Source of the DNA: Microbispora rosea
GTDB taxonomy: Bacteria; Actinomycetota; Actinomycetes; Streptosporangiales; Streptosporangiaceae
Length of the DNA: 64,000 nucleotides
Direction of reading: 5' to 3'
Assembly: GCF_900156315.1 (NCBI RefSeq)
Contig: NZ_FTNI01000019.1
Span: 121,390 to 185,389 of the forward strand
Under the pieces are notes generated by a model. That model was not told the origin of the DNA and made no database searches. It was given only the letters and a program-made list of their open reading frames with translations. The position numbers were made by a program, and so were the translations under genes. This document shows positions 1 to 7,328 of this stretch, piece after piece (position 1 is the first letter of the stretch; each line of letters starts with the position of its first letter).

Positions 1-351
1 ATGCCGCTGGCCGTGCGCACCCGCTCGGCCGTACGCACCGAGGCGGGGTTCGACCTGCTGCTGCCCGCGGGTGTCGAAGCCGTCGCGGGACCGGTGTGCC
101 TCACCTTCCATCGGCACGGCCCGGGCTTGGAATGGCAGGAGAACGTGGTGCTCGTCGGCACCGCGACGGGGGAGGACGACCGGCTGAGCGTGCGGGTCGA
201 GCGGGCCCTGAACGACTGGAGCCTCTCCGGGAGCCGTCGCGAGCGGAACCGCTCGTTCCTGGGCCAGGGCAGGATGCTCAGGAAGCGCCTGAAGGCCGAG
301 GCCGCCCGCCGGGGCCAGCCCGTCCCCGTCGTCCGCCGTCCCCGCACCTGA
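1..351 (+). CDS. PPOX-class (pyridoxamine oxidase-like) protein, possibly 5'-truncated
   Basis: The 116-residue frame opens with an ATG exactly at the window edge, so the true start may lie outside. The core (about residues 25-60, with CLTFHRHG and WQENVVLVGTA) resembles the FMN/F420-binding split barrel of pyridoxamine-phosphate-oxidase-like proteins. The tail is Arg/Pro-rich and basic (GRMLRKRLKAEAARR). No catalytic residue can be assigned. It ends 23 bp before the MFS gene and could be co-transcribed with it. Function is unknown; the family assignment rests on general pattern only. Confidence 0.4.
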   Translation: MPLAVRTRSAVRTEAGFDLLLPAGVEAVAGPVCLTFHRHGPGLEWQENVVLVGTATGEDDRLSVRVERALNDWSLSGSRRERNRSFLGQGRMLRKRLKAEAARRGQPVPVVRRPRT

Positions 352-374
352 TCTAGGTACGGCAGCATGGTCAG

Positions 375-1610
375 GTGCCAGAAGGATCGCAGCTGTGGCG
401 TAATCGGGATTTCACCGTGTTCTGGGCGTCCCAGACGCTGTCGGTCGCGGGGGACTCGTTCGCCCTCATCGCCGTCCCGTTGCTCGTGCTGCACGTGACC
501 GGGTCGGTCGCGCAGATGGGCCTGCTGACCGGCCTCGCGAGCGCCGCGTCGGTGGCGGCGGGGGTCTTCGCCGGGGTCCTGGTCGACCGGCTCGACCGCA
601 GGCGCCTGCTGATCTGGTGCGACGTGGCGAGGATGGCGCTCTACGGCATCGTCCCGGTCGCCTGGGCCTTCGGGCCGAAGGTCTGGCTGCTCTATGTGGT
701 CCTGCCGCTCAGCGAGGCGATCGGCATGGTCTTCCAGGTCGCGTACGTCACGGCGGTGCGCGGCCTGGTCGACGCGGACCGGATCACCGAGGCCAACGGG
801 CGGCTGGGCGCCACCGCCGCCGCGGCGGGGGTCGGCGGGCCGCTGCTGGCCGGGGTGGTGGCGGGCTGGTTCGGGCCCACGGCCGCGATCGCGATCAACG
901 CGGCCAGCTTCGGGGTCTCCGCGCTGGGGGTCCTGCTGATCCGGCTCAGGCGGCAGCCGGCGCCCTCGTCCTCGACGGAGGAGGCGCGGGGGCCCTGGCA
1001 CGAGCTGCTCGCCGGAGCCCGCTTCCTGTGGCGGCAGCCGGTGCTGCGTGCCCTGACCGTCCTGCTGTCGTTCTTCATCTTCCTGACCCTCGGGCTGACC
1101 GACGTGCTGATCTATCACCTCAAGCACGACCTCGGCCAGTCCGACGGCGCCGTGGGGGTGGTGCTCGCGGTCGCCGCGCTGGGCACCGTCGCCGGCTCGC
1201 TCCTCGTCGGTCCCGTACGTCGCCGGCTGGGGTTCGGCGCGTCCTGGATCGGGGCGATCGCGGTCGCCGGGCTCGCCATCGTGGGACTCGGCGTGTCCAC
1301 CGGCCTCCCGGTGGCCGCGGGGACGGCCGCCGCCTATCTCGCCTGCGTCAGCGTGGCCGGGATCTGCTCGATGTCGCTGCGCCAGCAGGTCACCCCCGAC
1401 CACCTGCTCGGCAGGGTCACCTCGGCCTTCTGGACGATCCACTACGCGCTGGGCCCGGCGGGGGCGGCCGTGCTCACCTGGGGCGCGCAGCGCCACGGGG
1501 TCGCGGTGGTCTGCCTGCTGGCCGGGGCGACCTGCCTGCTGATCGCGGTCGCCGCGTTCTTCACGCCCATCCGTCAGCAGAACCCGGAGCTGTCCGGCGC
1601 TACCGGCTGA
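375..1610 (+). CDS. MFS transporter, drug/siderophore exporter type
   Basis: A 411-residue protein with about twelve hydrophobic segments, the normal length for a major facilitator. The opening (LWRNRDFTVFWASQTLSVAGDSF) and the cytoplasmic loop VDRLDRRRLLIWCDVARM (about residues 70-88) are typical of the EntS/macrolide-efflux branch of proton-coupled exporters. The start is the GTG at 375. The gene ends 4 bp from the convergent MarR gene, so the pair may form a regulator and efflux-pump set. Substrate cannot be read from the sequence. Confidence 0.85.
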   Translation: MPEGSQLWRNRDFTVFWASQTLSVAGDSFALIAVPLLVLHVTGSVAQMGLLTGLASAASVAAGVFAGVLVDRLDRRRLLIWCDVARMALYGIVPVAWAFGPKVWLLYVVLPLSEAIGMVFQVAYVTAVRGLVDADRITEANGRLGATAAAAGVGGPLLAGVVAGWFGPTAAIAINAASFGVSALGVLLIRLRRQPAPSSSTEEARGPWHELLAGARFLWRQPVLRALTVLLSFFIFLTLGLTDVLIYHLKHDLGQSDGAVGVVLAVAALGTVAGSLLVGPVRRRLGFGASWIGAIAVAGLAIVGLGVSTGLPVAAGTAAAYLACVSVAGICSMSLRQQVTPDHLLGRVTSAFWTIHYALGPAGAAVLTWGAQRHGVAVVCLLAGATCLLIAVAAFFTPIRQQNPELSGATG

Positions 1611-1614
1611 CGGC

Positions 1615-2058
1615 TCACGTGCGGTTTCCCGGCCCGGACGGCTCCCAGTCGACCAGGCGGCGAACCAGGTCCACCGCGCCCGCCAGCGTCTCCCGCTCGG
1701 CGGGGGACAGCGTGTCCTCGATCGCCTCGGCGAGCCAGTCGGCCCGCCGGGCGCGCACCTGTTCCAGGGCGTCGAGCCCGGCGGCGGTCAGCGAGACGGG
1801 GGCCTTGCGGCCGTCGACGGGATGGGTGCCGCGCTCGGCGAGCCCCTGGTCGATCAGATGGCCGACGGTGCGGGCCATCGACTGCGGCCGCACCCGCCGG
1901 GCGGCGGCCAGTTCGCTGGTGGTCATCGGGCCCTGCCGGCCGAGCAGGCCGATCACCGCGATGACCCCCGGAGGCATCGGGTCGTCCTCGCGCACCCGCC
2001 TGACCAGTTGCCCGACCACGAGCCGCAGCTCGGCGGCGACCTCGGACGCGTCCCTCAT
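1615..2058 (-). CDS. MarR-family transcriptional regulator
   Basis: A 147-residue winged-helix regulator. The DNA-binding core sits at about residues 30-95 (LGRQGPMTTSELAAARRVRP, then GHLIDQGLAERG and DGRKAPVSLTAAG, the wing). MarR dimers usually repress neighbouring efflux or detoxification genes and release DNA on binding a small ligand. The gene is divergent from the isochorismatase-like hydrolase across an 89-bp gap with nested inverted repeats, and convergent with the MFS exporter. It probably controls itself and the hydrolase, and perhaps the exporter. Confidence 0.85.
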   Translation of the reverse strand: MRDASEVAAELRLVVGQLVRRVREDDPMPPGVIAVIGLLGRQGPMTTSELAAARRVRPQSMARTVGHLIDQGLAERGTHPVDGRKAPVSLTAAGLDALEQVRARRADWLAEAIEDTLSPAERETLAGAVDLVRRLVDWEPSGPGNRT

Positions 2059-2076
2059 GGGCTCAGCGTAGCCGAG

Positions 2077-2131
2077 ATAGACAGCATTGCTGGCAATCTA
2101 TACAGCACGGCTGTACAGTTCGGCTGTCTAT
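2077..2131. promoter_or_regulatory. Nested inverted repeats, probable MarR operator
   Basis: A 9-bp inverted repeat, ATAGACAGC at 2077-2085 and GCTGTCTAT at 2123-2131, encloses a tighter palindrome TACAGC-ACG-GCTGTA at 2101-2115. All arms share the core ACAGC/GCTGT. The site fills the gap between the divergent marR-like gene and the hydrolase, and ends just before the hydrolase ribosome-binding site GGAGG at 2136-2140. Role as the MarR binding site is inferred from position and symmetry. Confidence 0.6.
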
Positions 2132-2147
2132 ATTTGGAGGAGCTCAC

Positions 2148-2717
2148 ATGCCCGTCACACTGCTCGACGACCGTACTGCCGTCGTCCTGATCGACCTGCA
2201 GAAGGGGATCACCGCCCTGCCCACCGTGCATCCGGCGGCCGAGGTCGTCGCCAACGCCGCCCGGCTCGCGGGGGCCGCGCGCGAGCGCGGCCTTCCGGTC
2301 GTGCGGGTGCGGGTGGCGTTCTCCCCCGACGGCGGTGACGTGCTGCGGGCCCGGACTGACGCGCCCGGGCCCGCGATCGCGCCCGCTCCCGACTTCGCCG
2401 ACTATGACGAGCGCGTACCCGACGGGCCGACCGACATCCCGATCACCAAGCGCGGCTGGGACGCCTTCCACGGCACCGAGCTCGACCTGCAACTGCGCCG
2501 CCGGAAGATCACGGGGATCGTGCTGGCGGGAATCTCCACCAGCATCGGCGTGGAGTCCACCGCGCGCGGCGCCCGGGAGCGGGGCTACGAGATCGCGGTG
2601 GCCTCCGACGCGGTCACCGACCTGGTCGTCTCGGCCCACGAGAACGCTCTCGGGGTGATCCTGCCGAGGATCGCGCAGATCGACACGACCGAGTCGATCC
2701 TCGCCGCCTTCGCCTGA
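2148..2717 (+). CDS. Isochorismatase-like hydrolase lacking the catalytic Cys
   Basis: A 189-residue alpha/beta hydrolase of the isochorismatase superfamily. The acid D16 (VVLIDLQKG) and the lysine K101 (DIPITKRGWDAF) of the usual Asp-Lys-Cys triad are present. The nucleophile motif reads STSIGVESTARG, with G134 where amidases of the family have Cys. That resembles vinyl-ether hydrolases such as PhzD, which work without the thiol, rather than nicotinamidase-like amidases. The ATG at 2148 follows a strong GGAGGAG site. The gene is divergent from the MarR regulator and probably controlled by it. Substrate unknown. Confidence 0.8.
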   Translation: MPVTLLDDRTAVVLIDLQKGITALPTVHPAAEVVANAARLAGAARERGLPVVRVRVAFSPDGGDVLRARTDAPGPAIAPAPDFADYDERVPDGPTDIPITKRGWDAFHGTELDLQLRRRKITGIVLAGISTSIGVESTARGARERGYEIAVASDAVTDLVVSAHENALGVILPRIAQIDTTESILAAFA

Positions 2718-2723
2718 TCCGCC

Positions 2724-2769
2724 CAGCGCGGAGCGCGCCGAAAGACTCAGCGCGGAGCGCCGAAAGACT
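2724..2769. repeat. Tandem duplication of the monooxygenase gene 3' end
   Basis: Two adjacent near-identical units lie at 2724-2747 (24 bp) and 2748-2769 (22 bp). Both begin CAGCGCGGAGCGC and end CCGAAAGACT; the first has an extra GC. The right unit encodes the last residues of the minus-strand monooxygenase (through ESFGAPR and the stop at 2747-2749). The left unit is the same sequence lying beyond the stop. This looks like a small local duplication in the convergent gap. Confidence 0.7.
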
Positions 2770-4312
2770 CAGCGGGCCGGGCCGGGCCGAAGGCGGAGGC
2801 CAGGGCCGTACGCAGGGTGTCGCGCTCCTTCGCGTCCGGATTGAGGGAGTCCGACGCCCAGGCCACGTAGCAGTCCGGGCGCAGCAACAGCGCCGTGGGG
2901 AGGCCTTCCTGGCCCTTCGCGGTGACGAGGTCCACCCGGTCGCGCCACCCGTCGAGGGCCCCGGCGAGCGCGGCGTCCGGTGTCAGGTCGATGAGCAGCG
3001 GCCGGGCGGTCCTGGTCAGCTCGGCCAGCCGTACGGAGCCGGTCTCCGTCTCCAGCACCAGGTCGGGGGCCGGGCGCCCGGTGAGGGGGTGGGTTCCCTC
3101 GAGGTCATACCTGATGTCCGCGCCGGACATCAGGTCCGCGATGTGCTTGGTGGTCCGCTCGTCGCGCAGCAACTCGGTGAACAGCACGCGCAGCGCCGTG
3201 ACCTCAGGCCCGGGGGCGATGAGCGCCGACTGCGCCTGTGTGTGCATGACCACGCGTTCGGCCGCCGGGCGCCGCTCGGTCTCGTACGTGTCGAGCAGGC
3301 CGGGCGAGGCCCAGCCGTGGATCTCGGCGGCCAGCTTCCAGCCCAGGTTGACCGCGTCCTGGAGGCCCAGGTTGAGGCCCGGACCGCCGATCGCGCTGTG
3401 GACGTGCGCGGCGTCGCCAAGCAGCAGCACCCGGCCGTCCCTGAAGCGCTCGGCGAGGCGGGTGTTGCCGCCGCTCAGGCGGCGCAACTGGTGCGGGCCA
3501 GGGCCCTCGGGCGGGCCGAACGGCAGGTCGACGCCGAGCACCCGGCGGATGCTCTCCCGCAGCTCGTCCAGGGTCAGCGGTCCGTCGTCGCCGTCGTTCC
3601 TGCTCCACTCCGTCGTGCTGATGAGCGTCCCGGTGGGGAACGGCGCGAACGCGAGCATGCCGTGATCGGTGCGGTGGTGCATGAACGGGGGGATCGGCCC
3701 GTAGCCCGGCACGTTCAGCCCGCCGGTGGCGGGGTCGATCAGCTCGGCGGGCACGGTGATGTGCGCGCTGCGGGAGACCGAGTCGTCCCTGGTCACTCCG
3801 GGGAAGCCGATGCCGCACAGCTTGCGGGTGACGCTGCGCCCGCCGTCCGCGCCGACGAGGTAGCGGGTTCGCAGCCGATAGGGCCCCTCGGGGCCGGCGA
3901 TCTCCGCGGTGACGCCGTCCTCGTCCTGGGAGAGCCCGGTCAGCTCGTGTCCCCGGCGGATCTCCACCCCGAGTTCGAGGGCGCGCTCCTCCAGCACCTG
4001 CTCGATCCGGCGCTGCGGCACCGCCAAGCCGTACATGGGATTGTCGTCTAGCCTGCCCAGGTCGAGGGGCATCGCGCCGAACACGAAGGCCGGGCTCGGC
4101 CGGGGCGGCTCCGCGCTGCCGCTCAGGCGTTCGTGGAGCCCACGGCGGTCGAGGGCGCGTACGACCTGGCCGACGAGTCCGTTGGCCCGGTTCTCCTTGG
4201 TCTGCCCGTTCAGGCGTTCCAGCACGATCGGCCGCACTCCGGCAAGGCTCAGCTCGCAGGCGAGCATCAGCCCGTTCGGTCCGGCTCCGGCGATCACGAC
4301 GTCGGCGGTCAT
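2747..4312 (-). CDS. FAD-dependent class A aromatic monooxygenase (PheA/TfdB, Rox-like)
   Basis: A 521-residue flavoprotein hydroxylase. Visible are the N-terminal dinucleotide-binding motif GAGPNG (about 9-14), the DG motif YLVGADGGRS (about 160), the GD motif VLLLGDAAHVHS (about 295) followed by GGPGLNLGLQDAVNLGWKL, and a C-terminal thioredoxin-like domain. Relatives hydroxylate phenols, polyketides or rifamycins with NAD(P)H and O2; Rox-type antibiotic inactivation is possible but unproven. The chosen ATG (4312) has a GGGAGG site 8-9 nt upstream. An in-frame upstream start at 4417 lies in the 16-bp repeat array and is not favoured. The gene lies downstream of a TetR gene on the same strand. 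Confidence 0.85.
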   Translation of the reverse strand: MTADVVIAGAGPNGLMLACELSLAGVRPIVLERLNGQTKENRANGLVGQVVRALDRRGLHERLSGSAEPPRPSPAFVFGAMPLDLGRLDDNPMYGLAVPQRRIEQVLEERALELGVEIRRGHELTGLSQDEDGVTAEIAGPEGPYRLRTRYLVGADGGRSVTRKLCGIGFPGVTRDDSVSRSAHITVPAELIDPATGGLNVPGYGPIPPFMHHRTDHGMLAFAPFPTGTLISTTEWSRNDGDDGPLTLDELRESIRRVLGVDLPFGPPEGPGPHQLRRLSGGNTRLAERFRDGRVLLLGDAAHVHSAIGGPGLNLGLQDAVNLGWKLAAEIHGWASPGLLDTYETERRPAAERVVMHTQAQSALIAPGPEVTALRVLFTELLRDERTTKHIADLMSGADIRYDLEGTHPLTGRPAPDLVLETETGSVRLAELTRTARPLLIDLTPDAALAGALDGWRDRVDLVTAKGQEGLPTALLLRPDCYVAWASDSLNPDAKERDTLRTALASAFGPARPAESFGAPR

Positions 4313-4330
4313 GGTGGTCCCTCCCTGGGA

Positions 4331-4437
4331 TTCGGCGGGCATGGCGAATGAATGGCGAATGAAAGGCGTGGCGCTTGCCTGGCATGGCGCTTTCCAGGCA
4401 TGGCGAACTCGGGGCATGGCGGTGTCGCCGCATGGCG
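4331..4437 (-). repeat. 16-bp tandem repeat array in the monooxygenase leader
   Basis: On the minus strand the motif CGCCATGCC recurs with exact 16-bp spacing, starting at 4437, 4421, 4405, 4389 and 4373 (CGCCACGCC in the last). A shortened 11-bp copy starts at 4357 and a final copy at 4346. Unit examples are CGCCATGCCTGGAAAG and CGCCATGCCAGGCAAG. The array lies between the TetR gene and the monooxygenase. Each full unit supplies an ATG on the coding strand, some in frame with the enzyme. A role in translation control, protein binding or simple slippage expansion cannot be decided. Confidence 0.75.
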
Positions 4438-4551
4438 GGTGACGGGACGGCGCCGCGTGCTTACGGCGCCCGCGTCAGGGCGTGAAAGGCCGGGCGGCGT
4501 GCCGGAGCGGCACGTCACATCGCGGGTTCGGGCCCGAGGGTGGTTCTTCTG

Positions 4552-5193
4552 TCAGGGCCGGGCTTCTGCTCCGGGCTCGGGCAGCCCGGCGGAGAGCCGG
4601 TCGAGCGCGTCCTCGATAAGGGGTTTGACGGGCACCGGGGGATCGGCCCGCAACCACTGGTCCATCGCCACTCTGATCGCGGCCCCGGCCGCGCCCGCCA
4701 CCAGGCGCGGGTAGAGGTCGCGGGCGACGTCGGTGCCGGTCCGTTCGGCGATCGCTGCGGCCAGCTCGTCCTCGGCGATCGCGTTGGCCTTGAGCATCTC
4801 GCCCTGCAACGAGGGCTCGCTGACCATGAGCCGGATTCCCGTCTGCCACTGCTGGTCCGGCTGTCTGGTGTCGTAGCTCGCGCCCATCGCGAGCTGGGTG
4901 ATCACGGCGATCTTGATGGCCTCCCACAGAGGCTCCGACGCCGGGCGGCGGCGCAGCTCCTGTGCGATCAGGCGGGCGCGGTCGAGGTGCCTGGCGGCGA
5001 TCGCCTCGCCCTTGCTGGAGAAGTAGTTGTTGAAGGTCCGCGGAGCCACGCGCGCCTCCGCGGCGATGTCCTCCACGCGTACGTTCTCCAGCCCGCGCTC
5101 CACGGCGAGCCGGATCGCCGCCCAGCTCAACGCGATGCGCGTTTCCTGCTTCTTGCGCTCGCGCAGCCCCGGGCGCTCGCCTTCCCTGCTCAC
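4552..5193 (-). CDS. TetR-family regulator
   Basis: About 213 residues. The helix-turn-helix is at the N terminus (VEDIAAEARVAPRTFNNYFSS, about residues 40-62), preceded by LRERKKQETRIALSWAAIRL, a standard TetR opening. The ligand domain follows. I chose GTG 5193 (VSREGERPG); a TTG at 5208 is an in-frame alternative, while the ATG at 5204 is out of frame. A 17-bp palindrome lies 19 bp upstream, fitting autorepression. The next gene on the same strand is the flavin monooxygenase, the likely target. Confidence 0.85.
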   Translation of the reverse strand: MSREGERPGLRERKKQETRIALSWAAIRLAVERGLENVRVEDIAAEARVAPRTFNNYFSSKGEAIAARHLDRARLIAQELRRRPASEPLWEAIKIAVITQLAMGASYDTRQPDQQWQTGIRLMVSEPSLQGEMLKANAIAEDELAAAIAERTGTDVARDLYPRLVAGAAGAAIRVAMDQWLRADPPVPVKPLIEDALDRLSAGLPEPGAEARP

Positions 5194-5211
5194 GCCATCA
5201 CCATACAACTA

Positions 5212-5228
5212 TTTGCGTGTGACGCAAA
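5212..5228. promoter_or_regulatory. Palindromic TetR operator candidate
   Basis: Perfect inverted repeat TTTGCG-TGTGA-CGCAAA just upstream of the TetR gene. Related half-sites follow: TGCGTGAGACG at 5231-5241 and TTTTTGCG at 5244-5251. This suggests cooperative or extended binding. Assignment to the adjacent TetR protein is by position. Confidence 0.55.
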
Positions 5229-5280
5229 GATGCGTGAGACGTATTTTTGCGGGAGGCGCACTTTTTGACCGACGAGCGTG

Positions 5281-5502
5281 TCAGTCGCGCGCTCCGGTCA
5301 GGCGGATGAACTCCTCCAGGGAGAACCGGCCGTCGGCGTCCACGTCGGCGACGCGGTCGAGCGCGCCGAGGGCCTCCGGCGGCAGGTCGGGAAAGTACGA
5401 CCGCAGCTCCGCCTCGGTGATGAAGCCGTCACCGTCGCCGTCGATCGCCTCGAATTCGCGCTTGAGGGTCTCGAACCGCTCGTGGCTGAGATCTTGAGTC
5501 AC
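5281..5502 (-). CDS. Small EF-hand (calcium-binding) protein
   Basis: A 73-residue acidic protein with two EF-hand loops, DGDGDGFITEAE and DVDADGRFSLEE, both with Asp at positions 1, 3 and 5 and Glu at 12, so both should bind Ca2+. No signal peptide or membrane segment is visible, so a cytosolic calcium buffer or sensor is likely, like other actinobacterial calmodulin-like proteins. GTG 5502 is chosen because AAGG lies about 9 nt upstream; a GTG at 5520 would add six residues. It is an isolated gene between the TetR and sigma-factor genes. Confidence 0.85.
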   Translation of the reverse strand: MTQDLSHERFETLKREFEAIDGDGDGFITEAELRSYFPDLPPEALGALDRVADVDADGRFSLEEFIRLTGARD

Positions 5503-5596
5503 AAGGACCTGCCTTCGCACCGGGGGACGACACCAGACAACCTATGCCGTACGGCGCGAAAGATCGATGGCAGGCCGAGCTTTGCGAACCGCGGCC

Positions 5597-6553
5597 TCAG
5601 CGGCTCACGGCGGTCTCCCGCTCCACATGCGACAGCTTCTCGGGATTGCGCACGTGGTAGACGCCGGTGACGTAGCCGTTCTCGAGCCGCATCGCCAGGA
5701 CGCCGTCGATCTCCCCGTCGATCCGGACGAGCAGCCCCGGGCCGCCGTTGATCTGCACCGGCTCGGCCGACCTGTCGGCGTCGCGCCGCCACCAGCCGAC
5801 GGCCAGCAAGCGAGCCACCTGGCCGACCCCAACGATGGGCCGAAGCAGGGCATGTTTGATTCCGCCGCCGTCGCTCAGGGCGACGACGTCCGGCGCGAGG
5901 ATGTCGAGCAGGCTCTGCAGGTCGCCGGTTTCGACCGCTCGCTGGAAGGCCTGGAGTGCGGCCCGGGTCTCGGCCGGGGAGGCCATGCCGCGTGGCCGGC
6001 GCGCGGCGACGTGCGCCCGTGCCCGGTGGGCGATCTGGCGGACGGCGGCCTGGCTCTTGCCGACGGCTTCGGCGATCTCGTCGTAGTCCAGGTCGAACAC
6101 CTCGCGCAGCACGAACACCGCCCGCTCGGTCGGTGCGAGGGTCTCCAGCACCAGCAGCATCGCCATCGAGACGCTGTCGGCCAGCTCGACGTCCTCGGCC
6201 ACGTCGGGCGTGGTGAGCAGCGGCTCGGGCAACCACGGCCCGACGTAGGACTCCCTGCGGCGGCTGAGCGTACGCAGCCGGTCCAGCGCCTGCCGAGTGA
6301 CGATCCGCACCAGAAAGGCGCGCTCCTCCCGCACGGTGTCCAGATCGACGCCCGCCCATCGCAGCCAGGTCTCCTGCAGGACGTCCTCGGCGTCGGCGGC
6401 CGAGCCGAGCATCTCGTAGGCGACGGTGAACAGCAGGTTGCGGTGGGCGACGAACGCCTCGGTGGCGGAATCCACGGCGTCCACGGCGTCCACAGCGGCG
6501 GCGCGATCGAGTGGCGCGGCTGTGTCCGTGGTTCGTCCGCTGCGCTCGCTCAT
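5597..6553 (-). CDS. ECF41-group RNA polymerase sigma factor with SnoaL-like C-terminal domain
   Basis: A 318-residue sigma factor. Region 2 is at about residues 32-100 (DAEDVLQETWLRW) and region 4 at about 130-185 (FDLDYDEIAEAVGKSQAAVRQ). Between and after them are ECF41 hallmarks: WLPEPLLT, then in the C-terminal SnoaL-like domain DGGGI and the terminal NPEKL. In this group the C-terminal domain, not a separate anti-sigma factor, modulates activity. Its usual partners are carboxymuconolactone decarboxylase, oxidoreductase or epimerase genes, and exactly such genes lie divergently to the right. A matching ECF41 promoter precedes it. Confidence 0.92.
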   Translation of the reverse strand: MSERSGRTTDTAAPLDRAAAVDAVDAVDSATEAFVAHRNLLFTVAYEMLGSAADAEDVLQETWLRWAGVDLDTVREERAFLVRIVTRQALDRLRTLSRRRESYVGPWLPEPLLTTPDVAEDVELADSVSMAMLLVLETLAPTERAVFVLREVFDLDYDEIAEAVGKSQAAVRQIAHRARAHVAARRPRGMASPAETRAALQAFQRAVETGDLQSLLDILAPDVVALSDGGGIKHALLRPIVGVGQVARLLAVGWWRRDADRSAEPVQINGGPGLLVRIDGEIDGVLAMRLENGYVTGVYHVRNPEKLSHVERETAVSR

Positions 6554-6596
6554 GCCTGGCTCCTCCTGTTCGCTTCCAGCCCTGCCACACGCACGA

Positions 6597-6623
6597 GACG
6601 CCGGTCCCCGCCGTTCTGTGACA
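6597..6623 (-). promoter_or_regulatory. ECF41-type promoter for the sigma-factor gene (autoregulation)
   Basis: On the minus strand TGTCACA (6623-6617), a 16-nt spacer (6616-6601) and CGTC (6600-6597) match exactly the TGTCACA-N16-CGTC promoter known for ECF41 sigma factors. It ends 44 bp before the sigma-factor ATG at 6553. Confidence 0.85.
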
Positions 6624-6657
6624 CCCGTGATCGGTGGCTCACGTCACATGACCGCGT

Positions 6658-6684
6658 TGTCACAGGGGTCGGGGCACCGGCGTC
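6658..6684 (+). promoter_or_regulatory. ECF41-type promoter for the divergent CMD/NmrA genes
   Basis: TGTCACA at 6658-6664, a 16-nt spacer at 6665-6680 and CGTC at 6681-6684. This is the second perfect ECF41 promoter, pointing at the carboxymuconolactone-decarboxylase-like gene whose ATG is at 6768. Both directions are therefore probably driven by the adjacent sigma factor. Confidence 0.85.
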
Positions 6685-6767
6685 TCGTGTTCGTCAGGAC
6701 GCCGTGCGAACGATCCGGGCGGCACGCGACACCACGAATTGTGATCGAGAGAAGGGAAGGCATCGCC

Positions 6768-7287
6768 ATGCCCACACCCCCGACAACCGGTACGACGACC
6801 GAACAGCAGGATCTCCGGTCGCGTATGCCCAATCCCCTTCCCCTTCGTTCCCGAGATGGCGGTGGTCGGCGAAGGTCTGCACAAGGTCATCAAGAACGGC
6901 TCGATTCCGCAGGTCACCATCCACCTGCTGCAGCTGCGCGCCGGGCAGCTGCTCGGCAGCACGTACTTCACCATCCGGGAGGCCGGCAACCTCCGCAAGG
7001 CCGGGGAGTCGGAGGAGCGCATCACCGCCGTGGCCACCTGGCGCGACGCCACCTACTTCACCGACGCCGAACGGGTCGCGCTGGAGCTCGTGGAGGCGGT
7101 CCTCACCCCGAACCCGTCCAGGGAGCGCGTCCCCGACGAGCTGTACGCCAAGGTGTCCGCCCACTACGACGACAAGGCGCTCTGGACGCTCATCATGGCG
7201 ATCGCCCACATCGGCTTCTTCACCCCCGCCGCGCTCATCGCCAAGCCGATCCCCGGTATGCCTCCAGGCCGGAACTACAGCGAGTAA
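6768..7287 (+). pseudogene. Carboxymuconolactone decarboxylase/AhpD-like gene with a +1 frameshift
   Basis: ATG 6768 follows GGAAGG and opens a family-typical N terminus ending RMPNP. At the C run 6834-6837 the frame breaks. Removing one C would continue PFPFVPEMAVVGEGLHK straight into the intact core (QVTIHLLQLRAGQ, NLRKAGESEERITAVATWR, to 7287). The present sequence could still make a 143-residue product from ATG 6856, but that start has no Shine-Dalgarno site. The catalytic CxxC of true AhpD is not seen. Either a recent mutation or a one-base sequence error. It is the predicted first target gene of the divergent ECF41 factor. Confidence 0.75.
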
Positions 7288-7328
7288 CTCTCAGCCGAAC
7301 CATTCAGTTCTCAAGAAAGGCATGGAAC

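Noticed and set aside
4313..4551. Rifamycin-associated promoter element for a Rox-type monooxygenase
   Set aside because: I looked for a GC-rich 19-bp palindrome of that kind and found only the 16-bp repeat array, so antibiotic specificity is not supported.
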